DNA of 64,000 nucleotides from Oxytricha trifallax (lineage: Eukaryota; Ciliophora; Spirotrichea; Sporadotrichida; Oxytrichidae). This document shows positions 23,702 to 36,005 of the stretch, piece by piece. The notes beneath the pieces were generated by a model. The model made no database searches. It saw only the letters and a program-made list of their open reading frames with translations, and was not told the origin of the DNA. Position 1 is the stretch's first letter. Every line of letters begins with the position of its first letter. A program made the position numbers and the translations under genes. The stretch spans positions 1-64,000 of the forward strand of contig ARYC01002114.1 in NCBI GenBank assembly GCA_000711775.1, given 5' to 3'.

Positions 23702-26700
23702 ATGAATCAGTAAATTGAAGCTTCACATGGTGGAGGTGGACCATCTAAAGTTGGAGGCCTTTCCAAAGCCTCGATGTTTTGCGGCAAAGCCCTTAGATCA
23801 GTTGATCGATTTGGTTATCCAATATCAATCAAGTAAAACAAATATATTGAAATTCCATTAAGCATATAAACTTAAATATCATTGACCTACAAAAACGAGC
23901 AGACATTCAGATCAAATTTTGGGGGGTTTATGACAATGTTTTCTATAATAGCACTACTCATCTATTTCTCCTTCATGGTCTTGGATGTATTACAAATCTA
24001 CATATTAATTAAAGTTATCAATATTTTTATTAAAAATAATTGGTTTTAATTATAGTAAACAGGGAGAGATTTATTCTTACAGAGACTAGATACTGAATAA
24101 TTATTTTATTTTATTTATACTCAAGAAACTTGTATCTTGATTGGAGAGAATTTAAGTATATATTTAATTATCTTTATTTTTAAAATTAAGTTTGACCTCG
24201 ATAGATTCGATTTAGCACTCCAGCACATTATTCAAAATATATAAGTTTGAGAAAGATTATTTAAAATCACAGTTACACGGGAGTTAATAATTCGTTGGGG
24301 AATATTCATTATTGTAGGAATGCATTCGATTTGGGAAAATGAATTAAAATTTAATTAATTAAATATTAAAATCATGGCAGTTATGAAATCCAAAGTTACT
24401 AAAAATTCAAATCCGAGTCGATTCTACGGTAGATCCCGCAATTTGAGCTGGACTTTATTATTGGCAATATTCCTGAATCATCCCAGGAAGCGAGTTATTT
24501 TGATTTTGAGCTAACTCACAAAAATAGTATAATGGGTTTTTCTCGCTTTGGCGATGAGATAAAATCATTATAGCAATAACAACCACCGTCTTAATTTTAA
24601 TGCGCTATCCAGAGAGTATAATATTGTTAGGGTTTGGAGACATTTTCCAAAAACATAACTGAAGGTAATTAATAATTAATTAATTTTAATTTTAATTCAT
24701 TTTCCCAAATCGAATGTATTCCTATAATAATATTTCTCTGTGAAATATGCAATAATGTTCAACTATGTTAAGCCTAATTATACAGTTGGTGAGTGGCCAG
24801 TAGCTTCAGCTTATCAATCAGTTCCCACCACAAGATGCCTACAAACTAGATTTTAATTTTATTAATAGTAATTATTTTATTTTTGTATTTGTAAATTCGC
24901 AAATTAATCTCTTGATGATAATTCTCGGTGGTTTTGTCCGGATGTTAGCGAATTTGTTTTTTAAGGTCGCTACGGTGCTCTCTTTTCTGTAAGATTCCTC
25001 GCAAATTTAACATATTGCGATACCATCAGTCTCAAGCAACTTTTTCCTAATTTAGAATGTATAATTTAAAATTATTCTAATAGCAATAATGAATTGTTAA
25101 TCTATTATTAAATTATTTAGTAAAATTTTAACACCCTTACTTAGTTTATTTATATTATATAATTAACATGTTTTTTGTTTTTATATTTTAAATTTTAATA
25201 ATAATTTGTAATCGAATTATTTATAAATCAAGGGAAGAGGCTGATTTGATTGCTAATGAAACAGTTTTACTCATAAGTTATCTTGAGCAATATATTGACA
25301 TTAGAGAGTTCAAGTAAAGTCCCATTAAGTGGTCTATTCAATCAATAATCCGAAAGCATTTTTAAATTTATATACGGATGGTTATAATTTCTTTGAAATT
25401 ATCATAAAATTTCATGGGTATATAATACATTTTATTTAATATAATAATGTATAATCTTAGTAAAGAGGATTTATAAGAAATTAACTAAATTTAATTGTGT
25501 CAAAATTATTTAAATTACATTTAGAAATCATAATTATTTAGCAGTAAATTTAAACTTAAATTTGAGGTTACTCAATTAAAATTATTTTACTTTTTAAATT
25601 ATTAAAATAAATTTGGCTATAAAATAAAAATAAATTAAAATTAAAAATCAATGGAATTTTTAATCTAATCCATAAATAAAAATTATGGGGGGAAGTTTCT
25701 TGCACTCGAGGAAGTTTCCTGCACTTTTTTTTTAATTTATGCAAAATTAAATAAATTTAATATATATCATAAAATTAAAATTCTCAATAACTCACTAATA
25801 TTAAGAGGATATTTATACATCATTTAAGTAGTTCAAAAAATATAGTCTAACTATAAATAGGTATTGAAAGAACATAATAAATTGAATTACAATTTCAATT
25901 AAAATTGGATACAATACTTGAAATTACTTTGAAAAACTAGAGAACAATATAATTGCTAAGATCACAAAAACCAACAAATATCAGATAAAATATGTCAGAT
26001 ATTGGAATCTAAAAAGAGATATTGACTAATTGATTAATAAATTAAGTATAATAAAATCAATAAAATCAGTTAGGTAGTTGCTTTATAATTGTAATAAAAA
26101 TTATTTTTGTAGAGAAAAAGTTTTTTAAAAAAAAAGTGCAGGAAACTTCCCTAAATTTTTTTATATCATAAACCGGTGCAGGAAATTTCCCCCCCAAATT
26201 ATAATTAAAAATCATCAAATAATAATGTTTTTCTAGCTATAAATCATTGTAATACGATCTTGGCGATGAGATAAAAATGGACTATTTCCAAATTGCATAA
26301 AATAATCAAATTAATTCTAAATATATTAATTTGAACGCAATTTAATCTCTAATAATTCTCATATTTTAATTAAAATTAATTAATAATCTAGTCTTGTAAG
26401 ATAACTGGCTGGCTTCATCATTTAACAATTAAAACTTGACTTTCAGTTAAGTGAGAAAATAATCAACTAACTAATTAAAAATTATAATTATAAGTTATTT
26501 ATTTTATGCTAACTCCAAGATTAAGGGCACTAATTAATTTTATTATATATATATATGGTACTAGAGATAGCTGGGTTGAATTCACATTTTTCCTCGACGA
26601 TTCTACGACTTCAATTACAAGAACAACGTAAAATTTAATAATAAATTTTTCAAAAAACTCACATGAATAAATTATAAGTTTATAACTTAATTGATGCTTT

Positions 26701-29700
26701 AACTGCTTCCGGAGGTTTTGCATCAATTATCATTTAAGTTAAAAAAGTTTTAAATAATAAAATTGGCTTAATTGCAAACTTTACTTTATAAATATTATGT
26801 TCATTTTCTTAATTATTTTTTAAATTAGAATCATTCTTGTTTTTAAGCTCTTAACTACTAGGATACAAAAGATTTTATACCTTAACTCTGTTATGAAAAA
26901 ACTCTATCTTTACTTGGATCCCTAAGCATAAGCTAAGATATTTACAATAGCATTATTAATTAATTTTTTATATCAACACTGATGAATGCATAGGGATATT
27001 AAGATTCTAAGTAAAAGAGTAAGGGTAAATGTTCAGATTATAAATTTATTGATAAATATATATGTTCTGACCGAGACCCCCCCTCCTACCCCCCCTCAGC
27101 CAAGACCCCCCTCCCCCCTCAACCGAGACCCCCCTCCCCCCCTCAAACCGAGAATCCTCTTTTATTATAGATTTTTTATGAATTTATTTTTTACTCAGAA
27201 TAAAATTCTTGCCCTTCGGGCAGATATTACTATTAAAAATATATTTTGATAAGTTACACTACGTCCGTCGACTTTTGTTTAGAACATGCTCCCATAGGGA
27301 AATATTTATAATAAGGTTTAATTTTGACTATCATGATTAATAATATGATTTAATTGATAGACATAAATTTGAATTCAAGATTTTTTATAACTTAAATCAC
27401 TTACACTCTACTATATAGTAAAAATTAATATAAAAATGTTTCCTATTATTTTTAACTTCATTTAAATATAAATTTTTTTTATTATTGCTTATTTAGTTAA
27501 TTACTATTAAAATCTTATATCTTAAGCTTAGTTTATTGAAAAATTAAAGACAATTTTTTATGTTTAGGTTTGCCATTTAAATAAGCAATAATAAAAAAAA
27601 TTTATATTTAAATGAAGTTAAAAGTAATAGGAAAATTTTATATTAATTTTTACTATATAGTAGAGTGTAAGTGATTTAAGTTATAAAAAATCTTGAATTC
27701 AAATTTATGTCTATCAATTAAATCATATTATTAATCATGATAGTCAAAATTAAACCTTATTATAAATATTTCCCTATGGGAGTATGTTCTAAACAAAAGT
27801 CGACGGACGTAGTGTAACTTATCAAAATATATTTTTAATAGTAATATCTGCCCGAAGGGCAAGAAATTTATTCTGAGTAAAAAATAAATTCATAAAAAAA
27901 CTATAATAAAAGGGGATTCTCGGTTTGAGGGGGGGAGGGGGGTCTTGGTTGAGGGGGAGGGGGTCTTGGCTGAGGGGAGGAGGGGGTCTCGGTCAGAACA
28001 TATATACATTTTTAGTTTCGGACCTACTGTCCATACGGTTGATCGTTGACCATTTTTGAAAAGGTTAGGGGGTTCGAAAACTAGGGTTCGCTGGTTTTTG
28101 TACCTTGTAAAAAGCTCGTAATATTCCCGGGTTTTGTTGTGTTTGTACGTTGTAAAAGGCACGGGATACTGGGCCGGAGCTGGTATAACATTAAATGGCA
28201 GCATATGACCCGACTTGGAAATCCTGAGTTGCTACTTGGAGGAAAGGAAAGGAGTTCTTTTGTGACCACACCTGATGCTTCTGGAGGGGAGGTCGACAGT
28301 GAAACTTACCTTCAGTATTATTTTCCCTTAATATTAATTCCTAAAAACTTAATTGAAATATAAACTGTATACTATTTTCAGATGAAAGCAGAACTGATCA
28401 TAGTCCTTATGGGAAAAATGGAAACAAAACTAAAAACTAAGATTTTAGCAATCAAGATTTAACCAAATAAAATAAAAAATTAAGGACCAATGAAGTTAAC
28501 TTTATTAATATACCAATTTTCCTTGTAATTTTTTTATTTATTTTTAGATCTTTTTTACAAAATAACTCACAAAGAGAGCTATTAAATTAGAAGAGTATCA
28601 CAAAAGGGAAATTGTATAATTTTTATATAACACTATTAATAATAAATCAACTCTCAATGAATCCGGAGGGTCCTACGATAGCACTTAGTCTTTGAATAAA
28701 ATTTATTATTATTCTAATTTAAGTCTAAAGCTTCATTAATGAAAGAAAAATTGAAAGCTTTAAAATTCTTTGAGTACAGTTATACAGACCATATTTACTA
28801 TGCATTAAGAAAATTTTAAGGATATATCGTTTGCAAGAAAAGAACAAATTTATTGTAATATCTATTTTTATAGGAATTTATATATAATTACTCAAATTTA
28901 TCTGTTTATTTCAATTTTTTATTAAATGTGAAAGATTAATTGTACGAAGTCGGTCTTAAAAAGCTAAGCAAAGAATTTGATTTAATTCGGTATTTCAAGA
29001 AGCTGAGAATCTCGGAATCTATTGGAGAGCTCACACTATCAGAGTTTTAAAGAAATCTTATTCCGTATTTTGAGAGAAATGTACTAAAATAGTAGCAAAT
29101 TAATAATTTTAACAAGCTCAAAACATCTTTCTCTGGAAATTTCATAATTAAATTGAATAAAATTATATTTATAAAGAGTATAGTTTAAATTTTATTAACG
29201 ACTCCTAAACTAATAACTCAATTAAAAAACTTGTCATATCCAGTAAAAAATCTATAAAATTATTTTACAATATTGCATAAATTTAATTTAGTCTTATATG
29301 CAATTTTACAATTTATATACGTACATTTTAATAATTAAAATCATTCTATAAATTATTGACAGAATTGTTAAGCAAAATATCGATTGAATTATAGTATTTA
29401 CCAAAATTTATTTATTAATAAAATCTAATTAAATTTAATGCAAAAAATAGTTATTTATAAGACTTTAAGAATACATTCTTAATTTAATTTATAATAATTT
29501 TCAATATTTTTAAAGAATTTTACAATTAATATTCTCGATTTTTCCTGTCTTGATTTATAATTTCCTTTTTTAAAATTAATAAAATTAAATCTAAAGTAGA
29601 CTAGAAAATTCTGGAGTGTCTCGGGTTACAAGAATAGACTTAAATTGAAGGCAGAAATCTTAAGAATTTGTTGATTGACTCTAACGAATCTCCAAAACAC

Positions 29701-29745
29701 AATATCAACAACAATAATGATCATAGTTTAGACATTATTATTTGA
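23702..29745 (+). CDS. Paralog c of the tandem two-span membrane-protein family
   Basis: Function is not recognised. ATG at 23702 gives a Gly-rich N-terminus (ASHGGGGPSKVGG), then SVDRFGYPIS, SLTYKNEQTFRSNF and the first span (GGFMTMFSIIALLIYFSFMV, to about 23990). Later blocks: 24740-24860 (TTRCLQTRF), 24888-25065 (DDNSRWFCPD, then LTYCDTISLKQL), 25230-25370 (REEADLIANETVLLISYLEQ), 26556-26630 (FFLDDSTTSITRTTQ), second span at 26690-26730 and 26825-26940 (TASGGFASII, LVFKLLTTRIQKILY). The tail lies at 28385-28480, 28640-28790, 28930-29100 (KEFDLIRYFKKLRI, SEFQRNLIPYFERN) and 29600-29745, ending TGA at 29743-29745. The gene body hosts three inverted-repeat elements (24.3, 25.7 and 27.1 kb), all in non-coding parts. 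Confidence 0.65.
23821..23874 (+). other. IES with AATATCA pointers (paralog c)
   Basis: AATATCA at 23821-23827 and 23875-23881. Removing one pointer plus the 54-base unit joins GGTTATCCAATATCA to TTGACCTAC, giving GYPISLTYKN, which matches the uninterrupted HPISLTYKR of paralog b. Paralog d has a 94-base IES at the same codon with a shorter pointer (ATATC). Confidence 0.9.
24314..24725. mobile_element. Small inverted-repeat element related to the one in KIF9
   Basis: A 412-base element with terminal inverted repeats of about 55-60 bases. The left end is GTAGGAATGCATTCGATTTG; the right end, on the minus strand, reads ATAGGAATACATTCGATTTG. The interior contains AGCTGGACTTTATTATTGGC, nearly identical to part of the palindromic element at 56945-57367, whose ends are also similar. 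No coding capacity. It lies in non-coding DNA of paralog c, just before the TTRCLQTRF block. Confidence 0.8.
25687..26195. mobile_element. Inverted-repeat element with GGAAACTTCC-type ends
   Basis: Left end GGGGGGAAGTTTCTTGCAC is followed by GAGGAAGTTTCCTGCAC. The right end, on the minus strand, is GGGGGGGAAATTTCCTGCAC, followed some 30 bases in by GGGAAGTTTCCTGCAC. The roughly 509-base unit thus carries two copies of a TTTCYTGCAC motif at each end in inverted order around an AT-rich core. No coding capacity. Flanks are similar AT-rich palindromic sequence (AATTAT and ATAATT), so a target duplication is not certain. Confidence 0.6.
27063..28000. mobile_element. Giant palindromic (foldback) element, copy B
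   Basis: About 938 bases, with ends TGTTCTGACCGAGACC and GGTCTCGGTCAGAACA that are exact reverse complements. The outer tips are C-rich/G-rich tandem units as in copy A, and the inner arms match copy A closely (for example CCCATAGGGAAATATTTATA on the left and its complement on the right). Flanks are TATATA on both sides. The central loop (about 27520-27590) is the reverse complement of the loop in copy A. It lies in non-coding DNA of paralog c, between the second-span block and the tail. Confidence 0.87.
28010..28316. other. G+C-rich island with an internal imperfect repeat
   Basis: About 300 bases of near-balanced base composition immediately right of palindrome B, in a background that is mostly A+T. 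A 20-base motif TTTGTACCTTGTAAAAAGCT (about 28096-28115) recurs imperfectly at about 28140-28159 as TTTGTACGTTGTAAAAGGCA. Plus-strand frames read, for example, NPELLLGGKERSSFVTTPDA, and the minus strand is also open for 62 codons. None resembles the tails of paralogs a, b or d. It could be an extra block of paralog c, a fragment of an unrelated gene, or part of a mobile element. Confidence 0.4.
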
Positions 29746-30535
29746 ACCCCAATAATTAATAAATATAAAATTAAATTAGTATAATAATAAGAATAATTAA
29801 AAAGAGTTGAAATCTATATATTAAATTCATATAAGTTAATTATTTTTTAATAGAATTTTTCTTTTTATTTTATTTCATCTAAACTTAATTTTATGCATAT
29901 ATAATATCTATATATATATCCCTAATTTATTTAAATGATAATATTTTTATTTAAAAAAAATAAATTTAAAACCTTTTTTTCTAGTTAATTATAAATTAGT
30001 TTCTAATTCCTTTATTTAAACTCAATTTAATAATTAAATTATAGTTTAAGTATACTAAAAATAGTTATATTAACGAGATTAATAAAATTAATAAAAAGGA
30101 CAAGCACCCCATTAAGAATAAAAGCCCAAGAAACGCAGGCAAGCACAAACACAAACCCTCAAATTTACTGTAATTTTATTAAATATTTTTAATTTAAATT
30201 TAATAATATTAATGACACAGATTTTATTTAGAATTTTGATTTCAACTTCTATCTGTAGTATTGTCAAATTGTAGTAGGTAAGTTTTTTCTGAACTCTTTT
30301 ATTTTAAAGAATTGGGGTTTAGGTTTTTAGTTGCAGTAGTTATTGTAGTAATTGTATTTGTTGTTATATTTGTTGATATATTAAAAAATGAAGTAATTGT
30401 TATTATTGTTTTTGTTGAATGAGTTGGAAAATTGATGTCTGAATTCATATTTTTGTGGTTGTAATTAGATTAATATTAATCAAATTATGATTAAAATTCA
30501 TATTCAAATCTAATTTTGTAATAATTTTTGATAAA

Positions 30536-30968
30536 ATGAGGAAAGACCTTCAGCCACTAGAGCCTAAGAAAACATAGTCAGCTCAAGAAATGAGAAAACT
30601 GAGAAAATTAATGCTAAATCTAAGAAGGTTAAGTCTAGAAACTCAAAGGAGTAAGATTTGAGTTAACACCATTAAGATAGAAGCTCATCTCAAGATAATT
30701 CCTCATCTGAAGTCTATGACATTTCACATAAGCAAAAAAGTCCTTCAAGATTATTTTTAAAATAATTTAAAACAATTAATTAATAAATTACTATATTGGC
30801 TGATGATGGGAAGCACAAACAGAAGCACAAAGTAACAAATAAACATGACGAGGCAAACATCCAAGAAATTCAAACTTCCGAGGAAGACGCTCACTCTCAA
30901 TTTAAAATTGAAATTAATGGCAACTAGACGGCTAGGGGTAAACAGCAAAAGGATCCTATATTTTATAG
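30536..30968 (+). CDS. Small Lys/Ser-rich coding blocks between paralogs c and d
   Basis: A plus-strand frame with coding-like composition begins NEERPSATRAQENIVSSRNE at about 30536 and stays Ser/Lys-rich to about 30755 (SSSQDNSSSEVYDIS). A second block at about 30800-30968 reads ADDGKHKQKHKVTNKHDE, then IQTSEEDAHSQFKIEINGN, with TGA at about 30969. The AT-rich strip between them is probably an IES. No start codon is visible in frame at the 5' edge. The protein appears disordered and hydrophilic; function unknown. It could be a separate small gene. Confidence 0.4.
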
Positions 30969-31649
30969 ATGAGGAATTTAATAATCATGCCTTATTAGTG
31001 AATATTTTATCATTTAAATTTTTTATAAGTCAATAATTAATTGTATTATTTTTTCTATAGGGAATTATTTAAGTTATATGATAAACTAAACAAGCAAGTG
31101 GTAAACAATTAAATAAAATAAGTTAAATTTATTTTATTTCTATTAACCTAAATAAATTGATTCTATCTCATACTTACTATTATTAAATCTATTTCAAGAT
31201 TTATAGTCATGCTTACAAAATATATTTTTTGGGAAAAATTATAAATTCAAAATGTTAATCTACTAGTTCAGAAGTTAATTATTATATACCAGGCTTGAGA
31301 TATTATAATTATAGTCCTATTTTGTCAATGTATTTAGAAAATTACCAAATATTATTAGTAATGAGCTGAAATATATAAAATTTAAGCAAATAAATTTAAA
31401 ATCAATCAAATTACCTTATAAGATTATTCCATCCTGAAAGAGTTTAATAAAATTATTAGACTAATATTTCAATTTAAATTATACATTTAAAAAGTTAAAT
31501 CATGGATCTTAGTCATTTGGTGCCTTAAAGGTATATTAATAAATTATAAAATTTTAAGTAAATTAAATTTTTAATCTTTATTATATATAAGGAATAAATA
31601 TCATAAATAAAGGCAGTAACATATTCGAGGAAACTTAAGTCAAGCGTCG

Positions 31650-34600
31650 CATTTTTGCACAAGACATATAAAATCAGTCGATAGATTTGGGTACCCTATA
31701 TCAATTTAAAAAAATAATCATAACTTATAATGTTGTTTTTCTTGAAACCAAAATTAACATATTCCTCTGTTTTAATTATAAATATCGTTGACATATAAAA
31801 ATGAGCAAACTTTTAAGTCTACGTTTGGAGGTATAATGACAATAATGTCAATATTCGCACTTTGTGCATACTTCTTTGTGATGGTCTCATATATATTATA
31901 CAATCACAATGTTTAATTAAAATAAATTAATAATTTAAATATCAAGGAATATAATTGGAATGAATATAATAACTTTATTCTTACTATAATCTCAAATTAG
32001 AATTTTGTGATGACTGAGACTAAGTATAGAAGAATCAAAATCATTTTTAATTTATAAATTAAATAAGTACATGAGAAACTTATATGTAGATTTATAATTT
32101 TATAAAATATAACAACTTTACTTAAATGTAGATAAAAGAGAATATGAGTTTAAAATTTATAAAAATAGCTATTTAATTATATATTAAAAAAATGCTCATT
32201 GTATTATTAGTATTATTATATTGTATACTTTTAAAAAGGAAATAGGTAAGATATCAAATCATAATTAATAGGATAATGGTTATTGAAAAAATAAATTACA
32301 ATATTCAAAATCAAATGTTATTTTGATTCAAAAAAATAAAATAAAAATATATATCTGAAATTTATGTAATTTTAAGAGTTTACAACTAATTAATTTGACT
32401 TAGCAGTCCAGCCATAGATACTTTTATATTTATATAATATTTATTAAGCCAAGTTACTTGGGTGGAAATACCTCTGTAACAAACATTCATTAATACTTTT
32501 CAGTTAAATACTGGGGAGTAATTCAAAAAGTGAAAGAAACTTACGCTGAAGGAGAATATCCCATTTTGCTAACTTACAACTTTATCAATACAACTCGATG
32601 TGCCCAATCCAGATTTGTTTATTTTTATAAAGTCATTGTTAGATTTAATGATTCTCTGAATATTAAGAGATTTGCAGGGTAGTCGGAAGATGATAATTCA
32701 AGATGGTTTTGTCCTGACTACAAGGCTCTATCGTTACAAGGCAGAACTGGAAGTCTGTCTTCGAAAAGAATCAGAGTTGAATTCGCCTATTGTGAAAATG
32801 CTTACCTTTAAAATTTATATCCTGGTTAAGAATCCATAAATATTATTTCAATTCTAAGATTAGTTTTAATACATTGAAGTTTTTATTAATTAAAAATAGT
32901 AGAATTGAAATAATTGAATGCAAAACAAGAGAAGAAACAGATAAAATTGCTAAAGACACGTATTTCTTGTTAAGTTACCTCGATCAGTTCATAGAATTAA
33001 ATTTTAAATTTGTAAAGGATAAAATTAAATTAATTTCATTGATATCAATGAATTTGAAGCAAGCCCAATAAAATATTCGATTTAATCATTCCAGTACACG
33101 CCTGGTATGACAGATATTAAGCATGAGTGGTTTGGCATCTCCTAAAATTATTTCTAAGTTAAGGACTATTTTTTATCATGTTTTTATATTTTATTTTTAT
33201 TAAATTGACTCTTGGTTGGCCTCAGCAGTTAGCCGTACTAATTTGACATACTCACAGGTGAGAAGACTTGCAACCAACACATAAATATAGTAAATAATTT
33301 TAAAGCTGATTTAATTAATAATAACATAGATAAAGGATACTTTATCATTTAAAATATTTATACTAGGAATATTTGGATGAGTGTCTAATTCTTCCTTGAT
33401 GATTCAGTCACATAGACAACAAGGACCTCTTAAAGTAATAATTAGCTATTTTTAATAAAATAATTTTAAATGATATTTATTTATTTTTAAAGTTTACAAT
33501 ACAATCGACGCACTTACAGCAACTGGAGGATTTGCCTCGATTATTATGCTGGTGTTTAAATTTCTTACAACTAAGATTCAAAAGATTTTATATTACATAT
33601 CAGCTATGAAAAGATTATATCAAATTTATATTTTATATAAAGACTCTATCTTTATATGGATCCCCAAGCCAAAGATCAAATAGTTATGTTTTTAATTGCA
33701 TATAATCTTAATATAATTATTCAATAATTAATTTAATGAGAAATTACTCTATAAAAATAGCAAACTTGGCATTAAACTTTCAAAAGCATTAAGAAAATAA
33801 TGGTCCTAATCAGAGAGTATAGGAAAATGGAGTGGTAAAATAAAGCATATTAAATTTAAGTTAAAAAAAATTAATACAATATTTTTAATGGCAAGTAGGA
33901 CTATCGACAAAAATAAATTTGATTATTTAAGTGTCACTGGAGAATAAGATCAAACTCCAAAACCGGGTCCATTAATATAAAATTAGAAAAATAAAAATAA
34001 AAGCGGTAAATACTTCAAAAATTAATTTGAAGAATCCTCATAGAGGGATCTAATGGAATCTATAAGAAAAGCAAAACAATAAGATTCAATGTTTTTAATA
34101 ATATTATTCCTTATTAAATTCATAAATAAATTAAAAATAGAATAAGATAACCCAGAGTTAGAAAAAGAAAATGATAAAACCTAAGCTACTCTGCTCAAGG
34201 AGAAATTGAGAAAATTGAAATTCTTTGAGTATTTACGAAATTTATTAATATACAACTAGAAAAATTTATCATATTTATCATAAATTTAATATATTCTATA
34301 AATATAATAATATTATAAATGAAATCACTTATTTATCAATTATATTTATTTATATATTCCTTTACAGATTATTTGAAATCAATAATGAGATATTTTTGCT
34401 AACAAGCTTGTAAGTTTAGAAATACTCAATTAATTTATTTATAGCTTTTATTCTAATTTAAATTTTATCTCCCAGATTATTTTTAATTCAATTCAAAGAC
34501 ACTCTCTTTAAAATTGGAGTATAAAAGCTACAAAGAGAATTTAAAATTATTATTAATTTAGAGTGCATATGTATATTGTATTTATAGATATATATTAAAT

Positions 34601-36005
34601 TCGATATGATCAGATATCTAAAAAAGATAAGAATTGCCGATTCTGTGTCCGAGTTGACTCTCTCCGAATTCCAGCGTGAATTAATTCCCTACTTTGATAG
34701 AAATATCCTTAACCCTGCTTATAATAATAGTTTCCTAAAGAGAAAGAAGACAATATTAAATTATTATTAATTAAAATTGTGATTTATTTTTTATTTTATA
34801 GGAGGTGGGGAAAGTTAGTTCCACACATCAGTCCGAAACATGATTAGGAATAGTATTTAAAATAAAAAGAATTTAATAAATTTATATCATAAAGTTTAGT
34901 TTAAATATAGTAGAAAATCAGAGATAGACTCCAAAATTCTACAAAACATTGCACTAGAATTCAAAACTATATAATCTGGTGGCATTAGCAAATAGAGCTC
35001 AAAATTCTCAACAAAAAAGCGTAGCCTTAATATCTGTTTTTTATATAATTTAGTCATACCGTAATAAATTTTTAATATGAAGAATCTTGATGATGTGACA
35101 AGCAAAAACATATTAAATAATGATTAAGTTTACAACCTTGATAAAGAGTAATCTAAATCTCAAAATCGCAAGCATCACTGTATTTTAATTATGAATTATT
35201 TATAAAATTTATTTTATATCACTCCTCAAAAAGAACAAAGAAACCAGAATTTATAATGTCTTCCCCTCTAGATATTAATAACTTATATAATTTTTTTAAA
35301 TTAATATATTTAAGATGTGTAGAAAAATCATCCTGTTAGTTCATAAGACAAAACTATGAATATAACAAAATCTAAATATTTTTGAATATAAATTAATTAG
35401 AATTTATTGACACATTAGTTTAGTATTTATCTTAATAATGTACTCAACTTAAACGTTAATAGTTAGCAATCGGATTAAATATATTCAGGCAGAAACTCAA
35501 AACTGAGCAATAATTAGAAATAACCTTAAAATAATTATGATAGATAAAAAACAAACCCCATAACTCAACAAGCTGTACATTCATCAAATAGCATTCAAAA
35601 AGCTTCTAAGAATCCACCCAGAAACTCATTCGCAATTTATAATAACGAATTCAATATTAACAAATATAATACAATTTTATATTCTTTATTTACCTTTTTT
35701 ACTTGAATTTTAATAGACTTATTCTTAATAATGATAAAATAGTTTATATAATTAATTAACAATAATTTTATGTGTTTTATTAACAGTGAGTAAAATGACA
35801 GTTAAAGACGGGAATCCAGACCAAATTCATAACTAAACTTGACCAATTAATTTTACCAGTAGCTTTTATATTTAATAGTTTTAAACACAAAATTCATTAA
35901 AAAATTTACACAAACATTATTTATTAGCAAATGAATGCCAAGCAATCTCAAAAAGCAAAAGAAGTCCTCTCCTCAATATCCTCTTCATCTTCAGTCACAG
36001 AATGA
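31650..36005 (+). CDS. Paralog d of the tandem two-span membrane-protein family
   Basis: The best-preserved copy; function not recognised. Blocks: SVDRFGYPIS (to 31702), SLTYKNEQTFKSTFGG-type sequence and the first span (31792-31915, IMTIMSIFALCAYFFVMV). 32500-32835 carries WGVIQKVKETYAEGEYPILL, NTTRCAQSRFVYFYKVIVRF and DDNSRWFCPDYKALSLQGR. Then 32915-33000 (REETDKIAKDTYFLLSYLDQ), 33035-33140, 33365-33440 (FFLDDSVTQTTRTS), second span 33490-33630 (TATGGFASIIMLVFKFLTTK), tail 33885-34240, 34490-34760 (SELTLSEFQRELIPYFDRN), and weaker polar blocks 34900-35190, 35480-35660 and 35930-36005 ending TGA. No N-terminal ATG is seen in frame, so the first block may lie elsewhere. Attachment of blocks after 34760 is tentative. 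Confidence 0.65.
31698..31791 (+). other. IES with ATATC pointers (paralog d)
   Basis: ATATC at 31698-31702 and 31792-31796. Removing the 94-base unit joins GGGTACCCTATATC to GTTGACATATAAAAAT and restores GYPISLTYKNE-like coding (the junction codon gives Ser-Leu as in paralogs b and c). Confidence 0.85.
34538..34597 (+). other. IES with AATT pointers (paralog d)
   Basis: AATT at 34538-34541 and 34598-34601. Removing the 60-base unit joins CAAAGAGAATT to CGATATGATC, giving LQREFDMIRYLKK, which matches the uninterrupted KEFDMIRF of paralogs a and b. Confidence 0.85.

Noticed and set aside
24540-26280. Shared GGCGATGAGATAAAA at about 24552 and 26263
   Set aside because: A single 15-base match inside and outside an element; too little to call a repeat family.
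26499-26726. 75-codon minus-strand frame
   Set aside because: Opposite to the paralog c block FFLDDSTTSITRTTQ on the plus strand, which matches paralog d.
30290-30425. GTT/GTA-rich tract as a microsatellite or Asn-rich coding block
   Set aside because: The repeat is irregular; the minus strand is open and Asn/Tyr-rich, but nothing else supports a gene.
34896-35111. 71-codon minus-strand frame
   Set aside because: The plus strand is open for longer with a polar composition similar to the tail of paralog c; no support for the minus frame.
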